A DNA stretch of 64,000 nt, from the NCBI GenBank assembly GCA_022827885.1, contig JAJEIP010000144.1:50086-114085 (forward strand). The letters run 5' to 3'. The DNA comes from Candidatus Poribacteria bacterium (GTDB lineage Bacteria; Poribacteria; WGA-4E; WGA-3G). Under the pieces are notes generated by a model. It saw only the letters and a program-made list of their open reading frames with translations, was not told the origin of the DNA and did not search any database. The stretch's first letter is position 1. Each line of letters begins with the position of its first letter. A program made the translations under genes and the position numbers. Below, piece by piece: positions 28,215 through 37,933 of this stretch.

Positions 28215-29261
28215 ATGAGAATTGGATTTATTATTAACGATATGAACACCGAAGAAGCGGGTTTTACAACGACTCGACTCGCAATGCAAGCCATCAATAT
28301 GGGGCACGAAGCCTGGGTGATACCCGTGGGTGATCTTGCCTACGATCCAGATGAATATGTTCGTGCCCATGCTTATATGGCACCCCGCGGCAATTATAAA
28401 TCACATACAACCTATTTTGCTGATTTGCAAAGCAGAAGAGCAAAAGTAGAGCGGATTACCGTTGATGAACTCGATGTATTGCTCCTGCGGAACAATCCTG
28501 CGGATGATGCGATAACTCGTCCTTGGGCGCAAAACGCGGGGCTCATTTTTGGGCGGGTGGCAATGCGCCACGGGGTCATCGTTCTCAACGATCCCAACGG
28601 TTTATCTAAGGCACTCAACAAAATGTATTTCCAGCACTTCCCCGAAGAGGTGCGTCCAAAGACGCTTATTACCCGGAATCGGGACGAGATTAAAACATTT
28701 GCCCAAGAGCAAGGCGGGACAATTGTATTGAAACCGCTTCAGGGATCGGGCGGGCAGAGCGTGTTTCTCGTTCGACCCGACGACATTCCCAATCTCAATC
28801 AGATGATCGATGCCGTAAGTCGGGATGGGTATGTCATCGCCCAAGAATATCTCCCCGCAGCCGCTGCGGGGGATACGCGTTTGTTTGTCATGAACGGTGA
28901 ACCGCTGCGCTATCGCGGCAAATACGCCGGTTTTCGACGGGTTCGCGCCGGAGGCGATATGCGAAGTAACGTTCATGCAGGAGGACGGCTCCGGCAAGCA
29001 GAGATAACAGATGTCGCACTCGAACTCGTAGAAATGGTGAGACCCAAGTTGGTTCAGGACGGTATGTTCTTAGTTGGATTAGACATCGTGGGCGACAAAC
29101 TCATGGAGATTAATGTCTTCAGCCCTGGAGGTTTAGGAAGTGCGCAGCGGTTCGAGAAGGTGAATTTTAACACAGCCGTTATTGAAGCGTTGGAGCGGAA
29201 AGTTCAGTATATGAAATATTACCGCCGAAATTTCGCCAACGTGGAACTCGCGACGTTGTAA
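28215..29261 (+). CDS. ATP-grasp ligase (glutathione synthetase-like)
   Basis: GGTIVLKPLQGSGGQSVFLV, IAQEYLPAAAAGDTRLFVMNGEPL, DKLMEINVFSPGGLGS. Confidence 0.88.
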   Translation: MRIGFIINDMNTEEAGFTTTRLAMQAINMGHEAWVIPVGDLAYDPDEYVRAHAYMAPRGNYKSHTTYFADLQSRRAKVERITVDELDVLLLRNNPADDAITRPWAQNAGLIFGRVAMRHGVIVLNDPNGLSKALNKMYFQHFPEEVRPKTLITRNRDEIKTFAQEQGGTIVLKPLQGSGGQSVFLVRPDDIPNLNQMIDAVSRDGYVIAQEYLPAAAAGDTRLFVMNGEPLRYRGKYAGFRRVRAGGDMRSNVHAGGRLRQAEITDVALELVEMVRPKLVQDGMFLVGLDIVGDKLMEINVFSPGGLGSAQRFEKVNFNTAVIEALERKVQYMKYYRRNFANVELATL

Positions 29262-29292
29262 TCCGGTTAATTAACAACGAAAGGACCCTCGC

Positions 29293-31572
29293 ATGTCTTT
29301 GAACCCACAGAACTCACCTGAATCTGAACGTAGGAGTCGTTCCACACATACGCAACAAGGACACGGTTTCGGCACTGCCCCCGTATTCCTTGCCTCGATT
29401 AGTACAATCCTCGGCGCGGTTCTTTTCTTACGGTTCGGTTATGCCGTCGCGCACGTTGGCCTCTGGGGCAGCCTCATAGTCATCATGCTTGGGCATTTGG
29501 TGACGATTCCGACGGTTTTGGCGGTTTCTGAGATTGCAACGAACCGTCGCGTCGCGGGGGGCGGTGCGTATTATATTGTCAGTCGTTCCTTTGGTGCAAG
29601 CATCGGGGGGACTATCGGAATCGCATTATATATTTCGCAAGCCATCTCGATTGCCTTCTATATTGTCGCTTTCGCGGAAGCTTTCAAGCCCGTTTATGAT
29701 TGGCTGGCGACGGCTCACGGCATAAATCTTGATTTACGTTTTGTAAGCCTCCCAGGCACCATCCTGATTATTGTGCTCATGCTTACGAAGGGGGCCGACC
29801 TCGGTGTCCGTGTCTTATGGGTTGTTTGTGGTATTCTTGCTGCGTCAATTGCCGTCTTTCTCCTCGGAGAAGGCCACCAACAAGAAGAACTCCGACCCAC
29901 TGGATTAAACCTTACAGCCATGATTGAAAATCCAGATAATTTCGGCACGGTTTTCGCGACGTGTTTCCCCGCTTTCACCGGTATGATTGCTGGCTTAGGG
30001 CTTTCGGGTGATCTCAAGGACCCTGAAAAAAGTATACCCCTCGGGACAATTAGCGCAACACTGGCGGGCATGTTCATATACATACTCGTTGCTATCAAAT
30101 TAGCACTGAGTGCTACCCCCGAAGCCCTCGCTGATGACTATTTCATCATGGCGCAGATCGCCATTTGGGGTCCGGCAATCTACATCGGATTAGGGGCCGC
30201 CGCGTTGTCTTCCGCCATCGGTTCAATAATGGTTGCTCCGAGAACACTTCAGATGCTCGGTCGCGACAATGTCCTCCCTATCCCGCGCCTCAATCGACTC
30301 ATGGAAAAAGGTGTGGGGAAAACACAAGAACCCGTGTACGCCACATGTGTATCGGGCATAATCGCAATAGTCTTCGTCGCCATCGGTGAACTGGACTTTA
30401 TCGCCCAGATTCTGACGATGTTTTTCATGGTAACCTATGGCGCGTTGTGTGCTGTGTCATTCTTGGAGCATTTCGCGAGCAATCCATCCTACCGCCCGAC
30501 GTTTCATTCGCGTTGGTATGTATCTCTCGTAGGGACCGTGATGTGTGGGTTAATGATGATCCAGATAAGCACAGTGTACGCATTTATCTCGGTCGGACTC
30601 ATGGCACTCACTTACCTTGGACTGCGGCGGAGCCTTCACGGACAGCGTGACTTGACTGCGATTTTTCAAGGAACGATGTTTCAATTAACACGCTGGTTAC
30701 AAACTACACTGCAAAAAAACCGAGTCGTATCATCTGAAGGAGGGTGGCGGCCCTCGATTGTTGCTATAACCCGATTCGGAGAACGACGACTCGGACACTT
30801 CGATTTACTTCGCTGGATCTGCCACAGACACGGATTCGGACACTTTATCCGATTGCTCCCCGGTGAATACTCGTTTTCCACTGAACTCCGAGCACGTACT
30901 TATGTCGATGGATTGATCAAAAGAACGGAAATTAGCAGAGCAGGTATCTTTGTCGATGCCATAACTTGTCCGACTTTTAAACTCGCTCTCGCACAGATAT
31001 TGCAAATGCCAGGGATCTCTGGATTACCCAATAACTGTGTGCTACTGGAATTTGATCGGGAAAGCCCTAATGAAATTGAGGAGATTGAGCAAGGCACCCG
31101 TCTTATCGCCAATACAATGTTCAACGTCTTGATTTTGCGATCATCAGGGTACCGATTTGGTTACAGATCTTCTATCCATGTTTGGGTGACAGAGGATAAC
31201 TTGAAAAATGCACCAATGATGATGCTGCTCGCGTATATCATTGTCGGACATCCGGACTGGAAGCGTGCTGAAATACGGCTCTTTGCTTGCTCGGAAACTA
31301 CGGATGCTGAGCGTGAAGCCAATAGACTCTCAACGCTTATGAGGGAAGGAAGGCTGCCGATCTCAATGCAAAAAATTACTTCCATATCATACGATAGCAA
31401 AGAGACGTTGGAAGCGGAAGTATCCAACAACTCCGATCAGGCGGATTTGGTTATTGTTGGGTTGACGGCAGAAAATCTCGGTTCTGATCAATTGGAGCAG
31501 GTATTACGCGCCTATGATGGAGCCAACGATGTTCTATTTGTTCATTCGATTGAGCAAATTTTGATTGATTAG
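29293..31572 (+). CDS. APC/SLC12-like (cation-chloride cotransporter-type) permease
   Basis: ILGAVLFLRFGYAVAHVGLWGSL, GGGAYYIVSRSFGASIGGTIGIALYISQAISIAFY, GLSGDLKDPEKSIPLGT, C-terminal SLC12-like domain. Confidence 0.88.
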   Translation: MSLNPQNSPESERRSRSTHTQQGHGFGTAPVFLASISTILGAVLFLRFGYAVAHVGLWGSLIVIMLGHLVTIPTVLAVSEIATNRRVAGGGAYYIVSRSFGASIGGTIGIALYISQAISIAFYIVAFAEAFKPVYDWLATAHGINLDLRFVSLPGTILIIVLMLTKGADLGVRVLWVVCGILAASIAVFLLGEGHQQEELRPTGLNLTAMIENPDNFGTVFATCFPAFTGMIAGLGLSGDLKDPEKSIPLGTISATLAGMFIYILVAIKLALSATPEALADDYFIMAQIAIWGPAIYIGLGAAALSSAIGSIMVAPRTLQMLGRDNVLPIPRLNRLMEKGVGKTQEPVYATCVSGIIAIVFVAIGELDFIAQILTMFFMVTYGALCAVSFLEHFASNPSYRPTFHSRWYVSLVGTVMCGLMMIQISTVYAFISVGLMALTYLGLRRSLHGQRDLTAIFQGTMFQLTRWLQTTLQKNRVVSSEGGWRPSIVAITRFGERRLGHFDLLRWICHRHGFGHFIRLLPGEYSFSTELRARTYVDGLIKRTEISRAGIFVDAITCPTFKLALAQILQMPGISGLPNNCVLLEFDRESPNEIEEIEQGTRLIANTMFNVLILRSSGYRFGYRSSIHVWVTEDNLKNAPMMMLLAYIIVGHPDWKRAEIRLFACSETTDAEREANRLSTLMREGRLPISMQKITSISYDSKETLEAEVSNNSDQADLVIVGLTAENLGSDQLEQVLRAYDGANDVLFVHSIEQILID

Positions 31573-31615
31573 TGGAAGCATCTTGATTTTTCTACAGTGT
31601 ATTTCATAAATGTTT

Positions 31616-31721
31616 TATAGTGGATCCTAAAAATAGATAGACACGATTCCCCCCTGATAAGGGGGGTTAGGGGGGTTGGATCCTGGTTAAAGGTGTCTAA
31701 GTAATTCTAAAATCTACCATA
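31616..31721. mobile_element. MITE TATAGTGGATCCTAAAAATAGATAGAC ... GTCTAAGTAATTCTAAAATCTACCATA
   Basis: TIRs and GGGGGGTTAGGGGGGTT core match the 23522 copy. Confidence 0.75.
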
Positions 31722-31744
31722 GCATCCGATATCCCGCTGTAACT

Positions 31745-32986
31745 ATGGAAGAATCGGAATCGTTTGTTAGGTATAAGAAAGATGGTAACCATACTTATAT
31801 CCATCACCCTATTTTTTACCAGATAATTGATGCCTCTCAAGCGAGCAGTACGCCTGACACCCATAATTTGAAAGGAAGTTATAATGTGTTAAATCCGCTT
31901 AATTTATTAAATCCGCTTAATTTATTAAATCCGTTTAAAAGATACTCTCAAAAGGTCGGACTTCCGCCCGGCACCCTTATATATATCGGTGAAGAACGAA
32001 CAGAGCCTATTCGCATTACTGTCACTGATTACGATGAAACATATCTTCACAAAGAGGAGGTTCAAACGATAGAGGCGTGTCTACCGTTCAAAGATACGGC
32101 GACCGTCACATGGATTCATATTGAAGGCGTACACGATACGCAGATCATTGAAGATATTGGAGAATGTTTCGGGGTTAATTCCCTTGTGCTTGAAGATTTG
32201 ATGAGTCCCACCCAACTCCCTAAAATAGAGGTGTATGAAGACTATGTCTTTATTATCCTCAAGCATCTTGAGTCTGATACGGCATCTCTAAATATCTCAA
32301 GGGAACAAATCGGTCTTGTTATTGGCGCGAATTTTGTAATTTCGCTCCAAGAGAACCCCGGATCGCTCTTCGCGCCTATTCACAATAGACTCGAAAACGG
32401 CACTGGCAGAATTCGAAGGATGCAATCCGATTACCTTGCATATGCGCTGATAGATATCATTGTTGATAACTACTTCATAGTGTTAGAACACCTCAGCGAT
32501 CAAATTGAATTGGTGGAAGAAGAGGCTATCACGAACCCGACATCGGAAGTTCTCGCGAAGATCAATGATCTGAGAAGGAAGTGTCTATTTTTGCGTAGAC
32601 CGATTCTTCCGTTGCGTGATGTTCTCAATGACGTGTTAGATGACGAATTTCCACTCTTCACGCCAGAAACATCTCTATATTTCCGAGATGTCTACGACCA
32701 TCTCGCGCAAGTGATACACACGTTAGAGACGCTTCGCAGTGTAGTTTCAGGGCTGTTTGATACCTATACCTCCGCGGTGAGTCATAGGATGAATGAAGTC
32801 ATGAAGGTACTAACCATTGTTGCGACTTTTTTTATTCCTCTGACCTTTATCGCTGGTATCTATGGGATGAATTTCAAATCTATGCCCGAACTTGAAGCAG
32901 ATTGGGGATACCCGATTGTTTTGTTAGTTATGGGAGGCGTTGGAATCGCTATGTTTCTCTATTTCAAGTTCAGAAAATGGCTCTGA
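31745..32986 (+). CDS. corA: CorA-family magnesium/divalent cation transporter
   Basis: YGMNF motif, TFFIPLTFIAGIYGMNFKSMPE, two C-terminal TMs. Confidence 0.93.
   Translation: MEESESFVRYKKDGNHTYIHHPIFYQIIDASQASSTPDTHNLKGSYNVLNPLNLLNPLNLLNPFKRYSQKVGLPPGTLIYIGEERTEPIRITVTDYDETYLHKEEVQTIEACLPFKDTATVTWIHIEGVHDTQIIEDIGECFGVNSLVLEDLMSPTQLPKIEVYEDYVFIILKHLESDTASLNISREQIGLVIGANFVISLQENPGSLFAPIHNRLENGTGRIRRMQSDYLAYALIDIIVDNYFIVLEHLSDQIELVEEEAITNPTSEVLAKINDLRRKCLFLRRPILPLRDVLNDVLDDEFPLFTPETSLYFRDVYDHLAQVIHTLETLRSVVSGLFDTYTSAVSHRMNEVMKVLTIVATFFIPLTFIAGIYGMNFKSMPELEADWGYPIVLLVMGGVGIAMFLYFKFRKWL
31884..31935 (+). repeat. 18-bp in-frame tandem repeat (TTAAATCCGCTTAATTTA) encoding LNPLNL
   Basis: Protein NVLNPLNLLNPLNLLNPFKRY. 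Confidence 0.8.
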
Positions 32987-33078
32987 ATTTTGAAGAAAGG
33001 CAGTTCAAAATCCCCTCGCCCGTTTCGTGCTGTGTTAATTACAGTAAATTTCTTAAGGAGAAAAATAATAGAATAAAA

Positions 33079-33816
33079 ATGCAGTTGTTCTTAGATCATC
33101 ACAATGTTTCAGTCAATAAATTGTGTGTATTCACCATCGTGGTAGTTTTCGGGTTTTTTTATTTAATACCGGTATACGCCCAGTTCGCCGATTTGCCCCA
33201 AGATGCCAAAACGATAGACATCGGTGTAAATGGCGACAGAGTTTCACAGACACTCATCCTGACGGCTGTTGTTCCGATTCAGGATATTAATGGGTGGGTC
33301 GGGATTTTTGGTTCGCGAGCTTCAAGCGAAGGAGAAGTGCTCTCTGAGATTGCCAAAGCGCGTGCCCAAGGCGGTTTTCGGATAGGCACTGTCGGGATTG
33401 AAGCCTTCACAGATTTGGAACGTAACATTAGTAAAGGTAGCACCCTAACATCCCAGATCGGTAGTTATGTCCGTCCTGCAATTTATGAACGCGGGACACT
33501 TCGCGTATCTGGGGGTGTCGGTGCCTTCCTTGAAAATATTCAACCTCAAAAAGACCTTGTGCTAAAGAATTTTGATCCGACAACGTTCCGATGGTTGGCA
33601 TTTTCGTCGGTAGGATGGCGGAAACTCAATATTTTGTTGAAGTTCACGCCGGAAGTTGGATTCACAAACTACAAGTTTTTGGCTGAGCCTGCGATTACTT
33701 TCAGCCTCTCTACCCGATTAAGTCTGCGTTTGAGTGGTTCCATAACTTATAATAGCGATCCGCTAACAGAGAAATGGCATTATAAGTATCTGACGATTTT
33801 GCGAGTTACATTATAG
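33079..33816 (+). CDS. Secreted/outer membrane hypothetical protein
   Basis: Signal sequence, beta-rich, terminates ...KYLTILRVTL; start reassigned to ATG 33079. Confidence 0.55.
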   Translation: MQLFLDHHNVSVNKLCVFTIVVVFGFFYLIPVYAQFADLPQDAKTIDIGVNGDRVSQTLILTAVVPIQDINGWVGIFGSRASSEGEVLSEIAKARAQGGFRIGTVGIEAFTDLERNISKGSTLTSQIGSYVRPAIYERGTLRVSGGVGAFLENIQPQKDLVLKNFDPTTFRWLAFSSVGWRKLNILLKFTPEVGFTNYKFLAEPAITFSLSTRLSLRLSGSITYNSDPLTEKWHYKYLTILRVTL

Positions 33817-33914
33817 CCGTATAATGTGCCTAAATGTAAACCATAACGTAGTCGAACAGTCTTGACTTTTCCAAACAAACTTTAAGAGGAGAATGGAAAA
33901 GAGAGGAGAATGGA

Positions 33915-34811
33915 ATGTTTTTGGAATCCATCGCGCGTTTAGAGGATATCATAAACGCGATTATCAATTCACCATTTAAAGGTATTCTCTTAAGCGTTAT
34001 CACGATTGCGACTTTACTCATTATCAAGGCGATCTCAGGGTATTTTGTCAAAAGATATGTTTATCAACACGCCCAATTGGAAACGAATGCCCAAAATTTC
34101 ATGGCGGTGTGGGGTTACATCTGGACGGCGATTATTGCTATTTTCGGTATTATCAGCCTGGGGGGTTCACTCAAAACGCTGGGTATCTCGGCGGGATTCC
34201 TCGGTATGGTTTTAGGCTGGTCCTTGCAGGCACCCGTGACAGGAATTGCGGCGTGGTTGATGCTAATCCTGAAACGCCCCTTTAAGATCGGAGATCGCGT
34301 CATTATCGCAGGTATCACAGGTGATGTCATGGACATCACTTTAACACACGTTATCCTGAACCAAGTGGGTGGCACAGTCTCCAGTGAAGAGCGTTCGGGG
34401 CGTGGGATCCTTATCCCAAACGCGATTCTGTTTGGACAGACAATTACGAACTACACGCTGGAGGAGCAACATATTTTAGTGGAAGTGCCTGTCCGGATTA
34501 CCTTTGAATCGGATTGGCAGGAAGCCGAACACATCTTAGTCAATGCGGCTCAGCAGGTTACGGAGGACGTTATCAAAGAAACAGCAGAAGAACCGTTTAT
34601 TCGTGCAGAATTGTTTGATGCGGGTGTAATGATGCGATTGCGCTACAAAACGCGTCCTGTGGATCGTGCGAAAAGCCTGAGCGATATTGTGAAGATCATC
34701 TTCCATGAATTTGCCAAGAGTGATACCGTTGAATTCTGCTATGCACACTCGGAAGTTATCTACTCGTGGAAAGACCAACCCGCATTACCGGTAGATCTTT
34801 CAGAGGAGTAA
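33915..34811 (+). CDS. MscS family mechanosensitive channel, copy 1
   Basis: GWSLQAPVTGIAAWLMLILKRPFKIGDRVIIAGITGDVMDITLTHVIL...IPNAILFGQTITNYT. Confidence 0.88.
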   Translation: MFLESIARLEDIINAIINSPFKGILLSVITIATLLIIKAISGYFVKRYVYQHAQLETNAQNFMAVWGYIWTAIIAIFGIISLGGSLKTLGISAGFLGMVLGWSLQAPVTGIAAWLMLILKRPFKIGDRVIIAGITGDVMDITLTHVILNQVGGTVSSEERSGRGILIPNAILFGQTITNYTLEEQHILVEVPVRITFESDWQEAEHILVNAAQQVTEDVIKETAEEPFIRAELFDAGVMMRLRYKTRPVDRAKSLSDIVKIIFHEFAKSDTVEFCYAHSEVIYSWKDQPALPVDLSEE

Positions 34812-34813
34812 CT

Positions 34814-35710
34814 ATGTCCTTGGAAGTCTGGCAGGCGATACTCAATTTCAGATACATATCTGTGGTGTGGATGGTATTGACGGTAATAGGGGCAGTGATT
34901 GTCTATTTCCGCTTGACCTCTCAACTCCGAAGGTTTACCGATGCACGCGCCTATAAACCTGAGAATGCTGACCGATTCTTTTTTGCGTGGCGGTACGTGT
35001 TCATGTTTTCGATGGGCGTGCTTGTTATCTTTCTATTTTCCGATGTCTTTGGCATCATCGGACTCTCATTAGCCTTTATAATGACGTTGATGGGGTGGGG
35101 CATCCGAAACCCTATTATGAACTTAGCCGCATGGTTATTGATTATTTTTCAGAAACCGTATCGGATTGGGGATAGGGTTATCTTGGGAACGACTATTGGG
35201 GACGTGCGGGATATCTCGATCATGTATACACAATTGGATCAGGTTGGCGGGACGATTGGTGGAGAGGAGAAGTCTGGACGTAGCGTTATGATTCCAAACC
35301 AACATCTTTTCAGATGGAATGTCATCAACTATACACGAGATGAAAAATATATTCTTGATGAGGTCATCATTCGATTGACATATCGTTCAGATATAACGCG
35401 TGCTGAACAGATCCTATGTGAGCAGGCTGCAGAAGTAACTGCCGAAATATGTGAGGAGACAGGTGAATCGCCCTATGTTCGGTTTGAGTTCATACCATCA
35501 GGGATCGTTGCCAAACTCAGGTATCGGGTCAGTGCGGTGAAGCGGCAAAGCACTTCAACATTAATCGTGGAGCGGATATCCGAGGCATTTATGTGTGAAA
35601 ATGGCATTGCGTTCGCCTACGTGAAAAGAGAGGCACTGCTAATGCCAAAGGAGGGAACCGGATTTCCACCGCAATATCTGCATACTGTGAGGTTTCACAC
35701 GAACAGCTAA
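34814..35710 (+). CDS. MscS family mechanosensitive channel, copy 2
   Basis: GWGIRNPIMNLAAWLLIIFQKPYRIGDRVILGTTIGDVRDISIMYTQL...MIPNQHLFRWNVINYT. Confidence 0.87.
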   Translation: MSLEVWQAILNFRYISVVWMVLTVIGAVIVYFRLTSQLRRFTDARAYKPENADRFFFAWRYVFMFSMGVLVIFLFSDVFGIIGLSLAFIMTLMGWGIRNPIMNLAAWLLIIFQKPYRIGDRVILGTTIGDVRDISIMYTQLDQVGGTIGGEEKSGRSVMIPNQHLFRWNVINYTRDEKYILDEVIIRLTYRSDITRAEQILCEQAAEVTAEICEETGESPYVRFEFIPSGIVAKLRYRVSAVKRQSTSTLIVERISEAFMCENGIAFAYVKREALLMPKEGTGFPPQYLHTVRFHTNS

Positions 35711-35731
35711 GAACAGATAGGAGGTTAAAAG

Positions 35732-36940
35732 ATGGCTGAATTGATACGACAGATACGCAATTTAGTTGAAACATCGGTAAACATTTTCGGTGAACCCATA
35801 ACAGTTTTCCAAATTGTTTCATTAATCCTGACTTTGACTGCTACATTGCTGGGAGCAGGGGTTTTACATCGATGGTTTCGCGGTCTTTCCAATCGCCTCA
35901 AGATACCCAAAGAGATCCAAAATCGGTTACTCGCCCTGTTATTTTTCGTCATTATGATTGTTGGAGGTGGTTTGGCTTTCAGGGTTGCGGGAATTAGCAC
36001 CAATTTCCTTGATAAACTCTTTCATTATCCACTGACAGAGTTGTTTCAACCTCCTAAAAAAGCTGTTGAGATCGGTGAATCTGGAGAAGCATCGCCAATT
36101 GAAACCGTTGAAGATGGCGGTCACTTAACGTTAGCGAGACTCTTCTATGCCTTTGTGATTATCTTCGGGATGTTTGTTCTTTCTAAATACATGCAATGGG
36201 TGCTCAGGAGACAGGTGCTCCCAGATTTCCAAATTGCGAGGCACACGCAGTTTATCTTGCTTCGCTTTTTTCATTTTACGTTTATCATTATTGGGGTCCT
36301 TATTGGTCTCAGTGCCGTTGGCGTGAGTTTCACAACGCTGGCGATAATTTTCGGGGGGTTGAGTATCGGTATCGGTTTCGGCTTACAGAATATTGCCTCA
36401 AACCTGATTTCAGGATTTATCCTTATTTTTGAGCGTCCTATCAAAATTGGGGATCTCGTGGAGATTATGGATGTCGACGTATTTGGAAGGGTGAGTAGCA
36501 TCAATCTCCGCTCAACCGTTATTGTTTCGCTGGATGAAAAGGAGATTATTGTTCCTAACTCTCAGTTGATTACCGAGTCCGTTCATAACCTCACACACGA
36601 TACCCATCGATTCCGCCTTCGGGTTCCAGTCGGGGTGTCGTATGGTTCAGATGTGGAGGTGGTGAGAACCGCTCTCATTGAAGCTGCGCGTGAGCATCCG
36701 ACGGTCATTAAAGAGCCGGATCCTACTATGGAAAACGTCACGCCACCTTTCGCGCGTTTTGTTCAGTTTGGTGAGTCCTCTCTCGATTTTGAATTGTTAG
36801 CGTGGATTCCGGACTCTTTTCAACGTTTTGATATTGCCAGCGACCTCCATTTTTCGATTTGGCGCAAATTTAAAACATACAATATTAAAATTCCATTCCC
36901 GCAACGGGATGTCCATTTTTATCCGACGGAAAAGGAATAA
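35732..36940 (+). CDS. MscS family mechanosensitive channel, copy 3
   Basis: LSIGIGFGLQNIASNLISGFILIFERPIKIGDLVEIMDVDVFGRVSSINLRSTVI...VPNSQLI. Confidence 0.93.
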   Translation: MAELIRQIRNLVETSVNIFGEPITVFQIVSLILTLTATLLGAGVLHRWFRGLSNRLKIPKEIQNRLLALLFFVIMIVGGGLAFRVAGISTNFLDKLFHYPLTELFQPPKKAVEIGESGEASPIETVEDGGHLTLARLFYAFVIIFGMFVLSKYMQWVLRRQVLPDFQIARHTQFILLRFFHFTFIIIGVLIGLSAVGVSFTTLAIIFGGLSIGIGFGLQNIASNLISGFILIFERPIKIGDLVEIMDVDVFGRVSSINLRSTVIVSLDEKEIIVPNSQLITESVHNLTHDTHRFRLRVPVGVSYGSDVEVVRTALIEAAREHPTVIKEPDPTMENVTPPFARFVQFGESSLDFELLAWIPDSFQRFDIASDLHFSIWRKFKTYNIKIPFPQRDVHFYPTEKE

Positions 36941-37031
36941 ACACTTGACCTCTATCAATTTCTTGTGATACTATATACAACGCGAGTTCAATTAAGACTG
37001 AAAACACTGTTTCTATAGAACAAACTCAGAA

Positions 37032-37880
37032 ATGCAACGGATAGATACCTTTCTGGTAGAGCACGATTTGGTGGAGAGTCGGGAACAAGCGAAACGGCTC
37101 ATTCTTGCGGGGGCAGTGACCGTTAATGGAAACGCCAGAATTAAGCCGGGACAACGGATCCCTGCCGATGCCAAGGTGGTCGTCCAGCAGCAACAAAAAT
37201 ATGTGAGCCGCGGCGGGTTCAAGTTAGAAAAGGCGTTGCACACCTTTGATATAAACGTTCACAACCGGGTTGCGCTTGATGTCGGTGCGTCAACAGGCGG
37301 ATTCACGGATTGCCTCCTCCAGCACGGTGTGAAATTCGTCTATGCTATCGATGTCGGTTACGGACAACTGGCATGGAAACTCCGTAAACATCCACAGGTG
37401 CAACCGATTGAGAAAACGAACATCCGACACCTAACACCAGTACACCTAAAAACATCGGTGTTGAATGGCCCGGAAGATTGTGCCTCCATCGCCGTGATTG
37501 ATGTCTCCTTTATCTCTTTGAGAACGGTGCTCCCGAGTGTCATCAAACTTATCACGCAGCAAGATAGCAGTCAATCATCGATTGACATCATTGCCCTGCT
37601 GAAACCACAATTTGAAGCAGGCAAAGCATACGTGAAAAAAGGTGGGATCGTGTCTGATAAACAGGTCCATATTCAGACGATAGATACCCTGAGTGTTTTC
37701 GTCACAGAGAAACTCGGAGCCACAGTGAGAGGATTGACCTATTCACCGATCCACAAAGACATCGGAAATATCGAGTACTTACTTTGGCTTACGGTCGATG
37801 ATGAAGGTAGAGATTCCTGTCCACGCCAACAAACGACTGGTGAGGTTGTGGAAGCCGCGCATGAATCTTTTGCGGAATAG
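37032..37880 (+). CDS. tlyA: TlyA family rRNA 2'-O-methyltransferase / hemolysin A
   Basis: N-terminal S4 domain RIDTFLVEHDLVESREQAKRLILAGAVTVNG, ALDVGASTGGFTDCLLQHGVKFVYAIDVGYGQL. Confidence 0.92.
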   Translation: MQRIDTFLVEHDLVESREQAKRLILAGAVTVNGNARIKPGQRIPADAKVVVQQQQKYVSRGGFKLEKALHTFDINVHNRVALDVGASTGGFTDCLLQHGVKFVYAIDVGYGQLAWKLRKHPQVQPIEKTNIRHLTPVHLKTSVLNGPEDCASIAVIDVSFISLRTVLPSVIKLITQQDSSQSSIDIIALLKPQFEAGKAYVKKGGIVSDKQVHIQTIDTLSVFVTEKLGATVRGLTYSPIHKDIGNIEYLLWLTVDDEGRDSCPRQQTTGEVVEAAHESFAE

Positions 37881-37933
37881 TTATCGGTGAAAGTCCAAAT
37901 CCACAGGCTTTAACCGCAAGGAAAATTAAAAAA

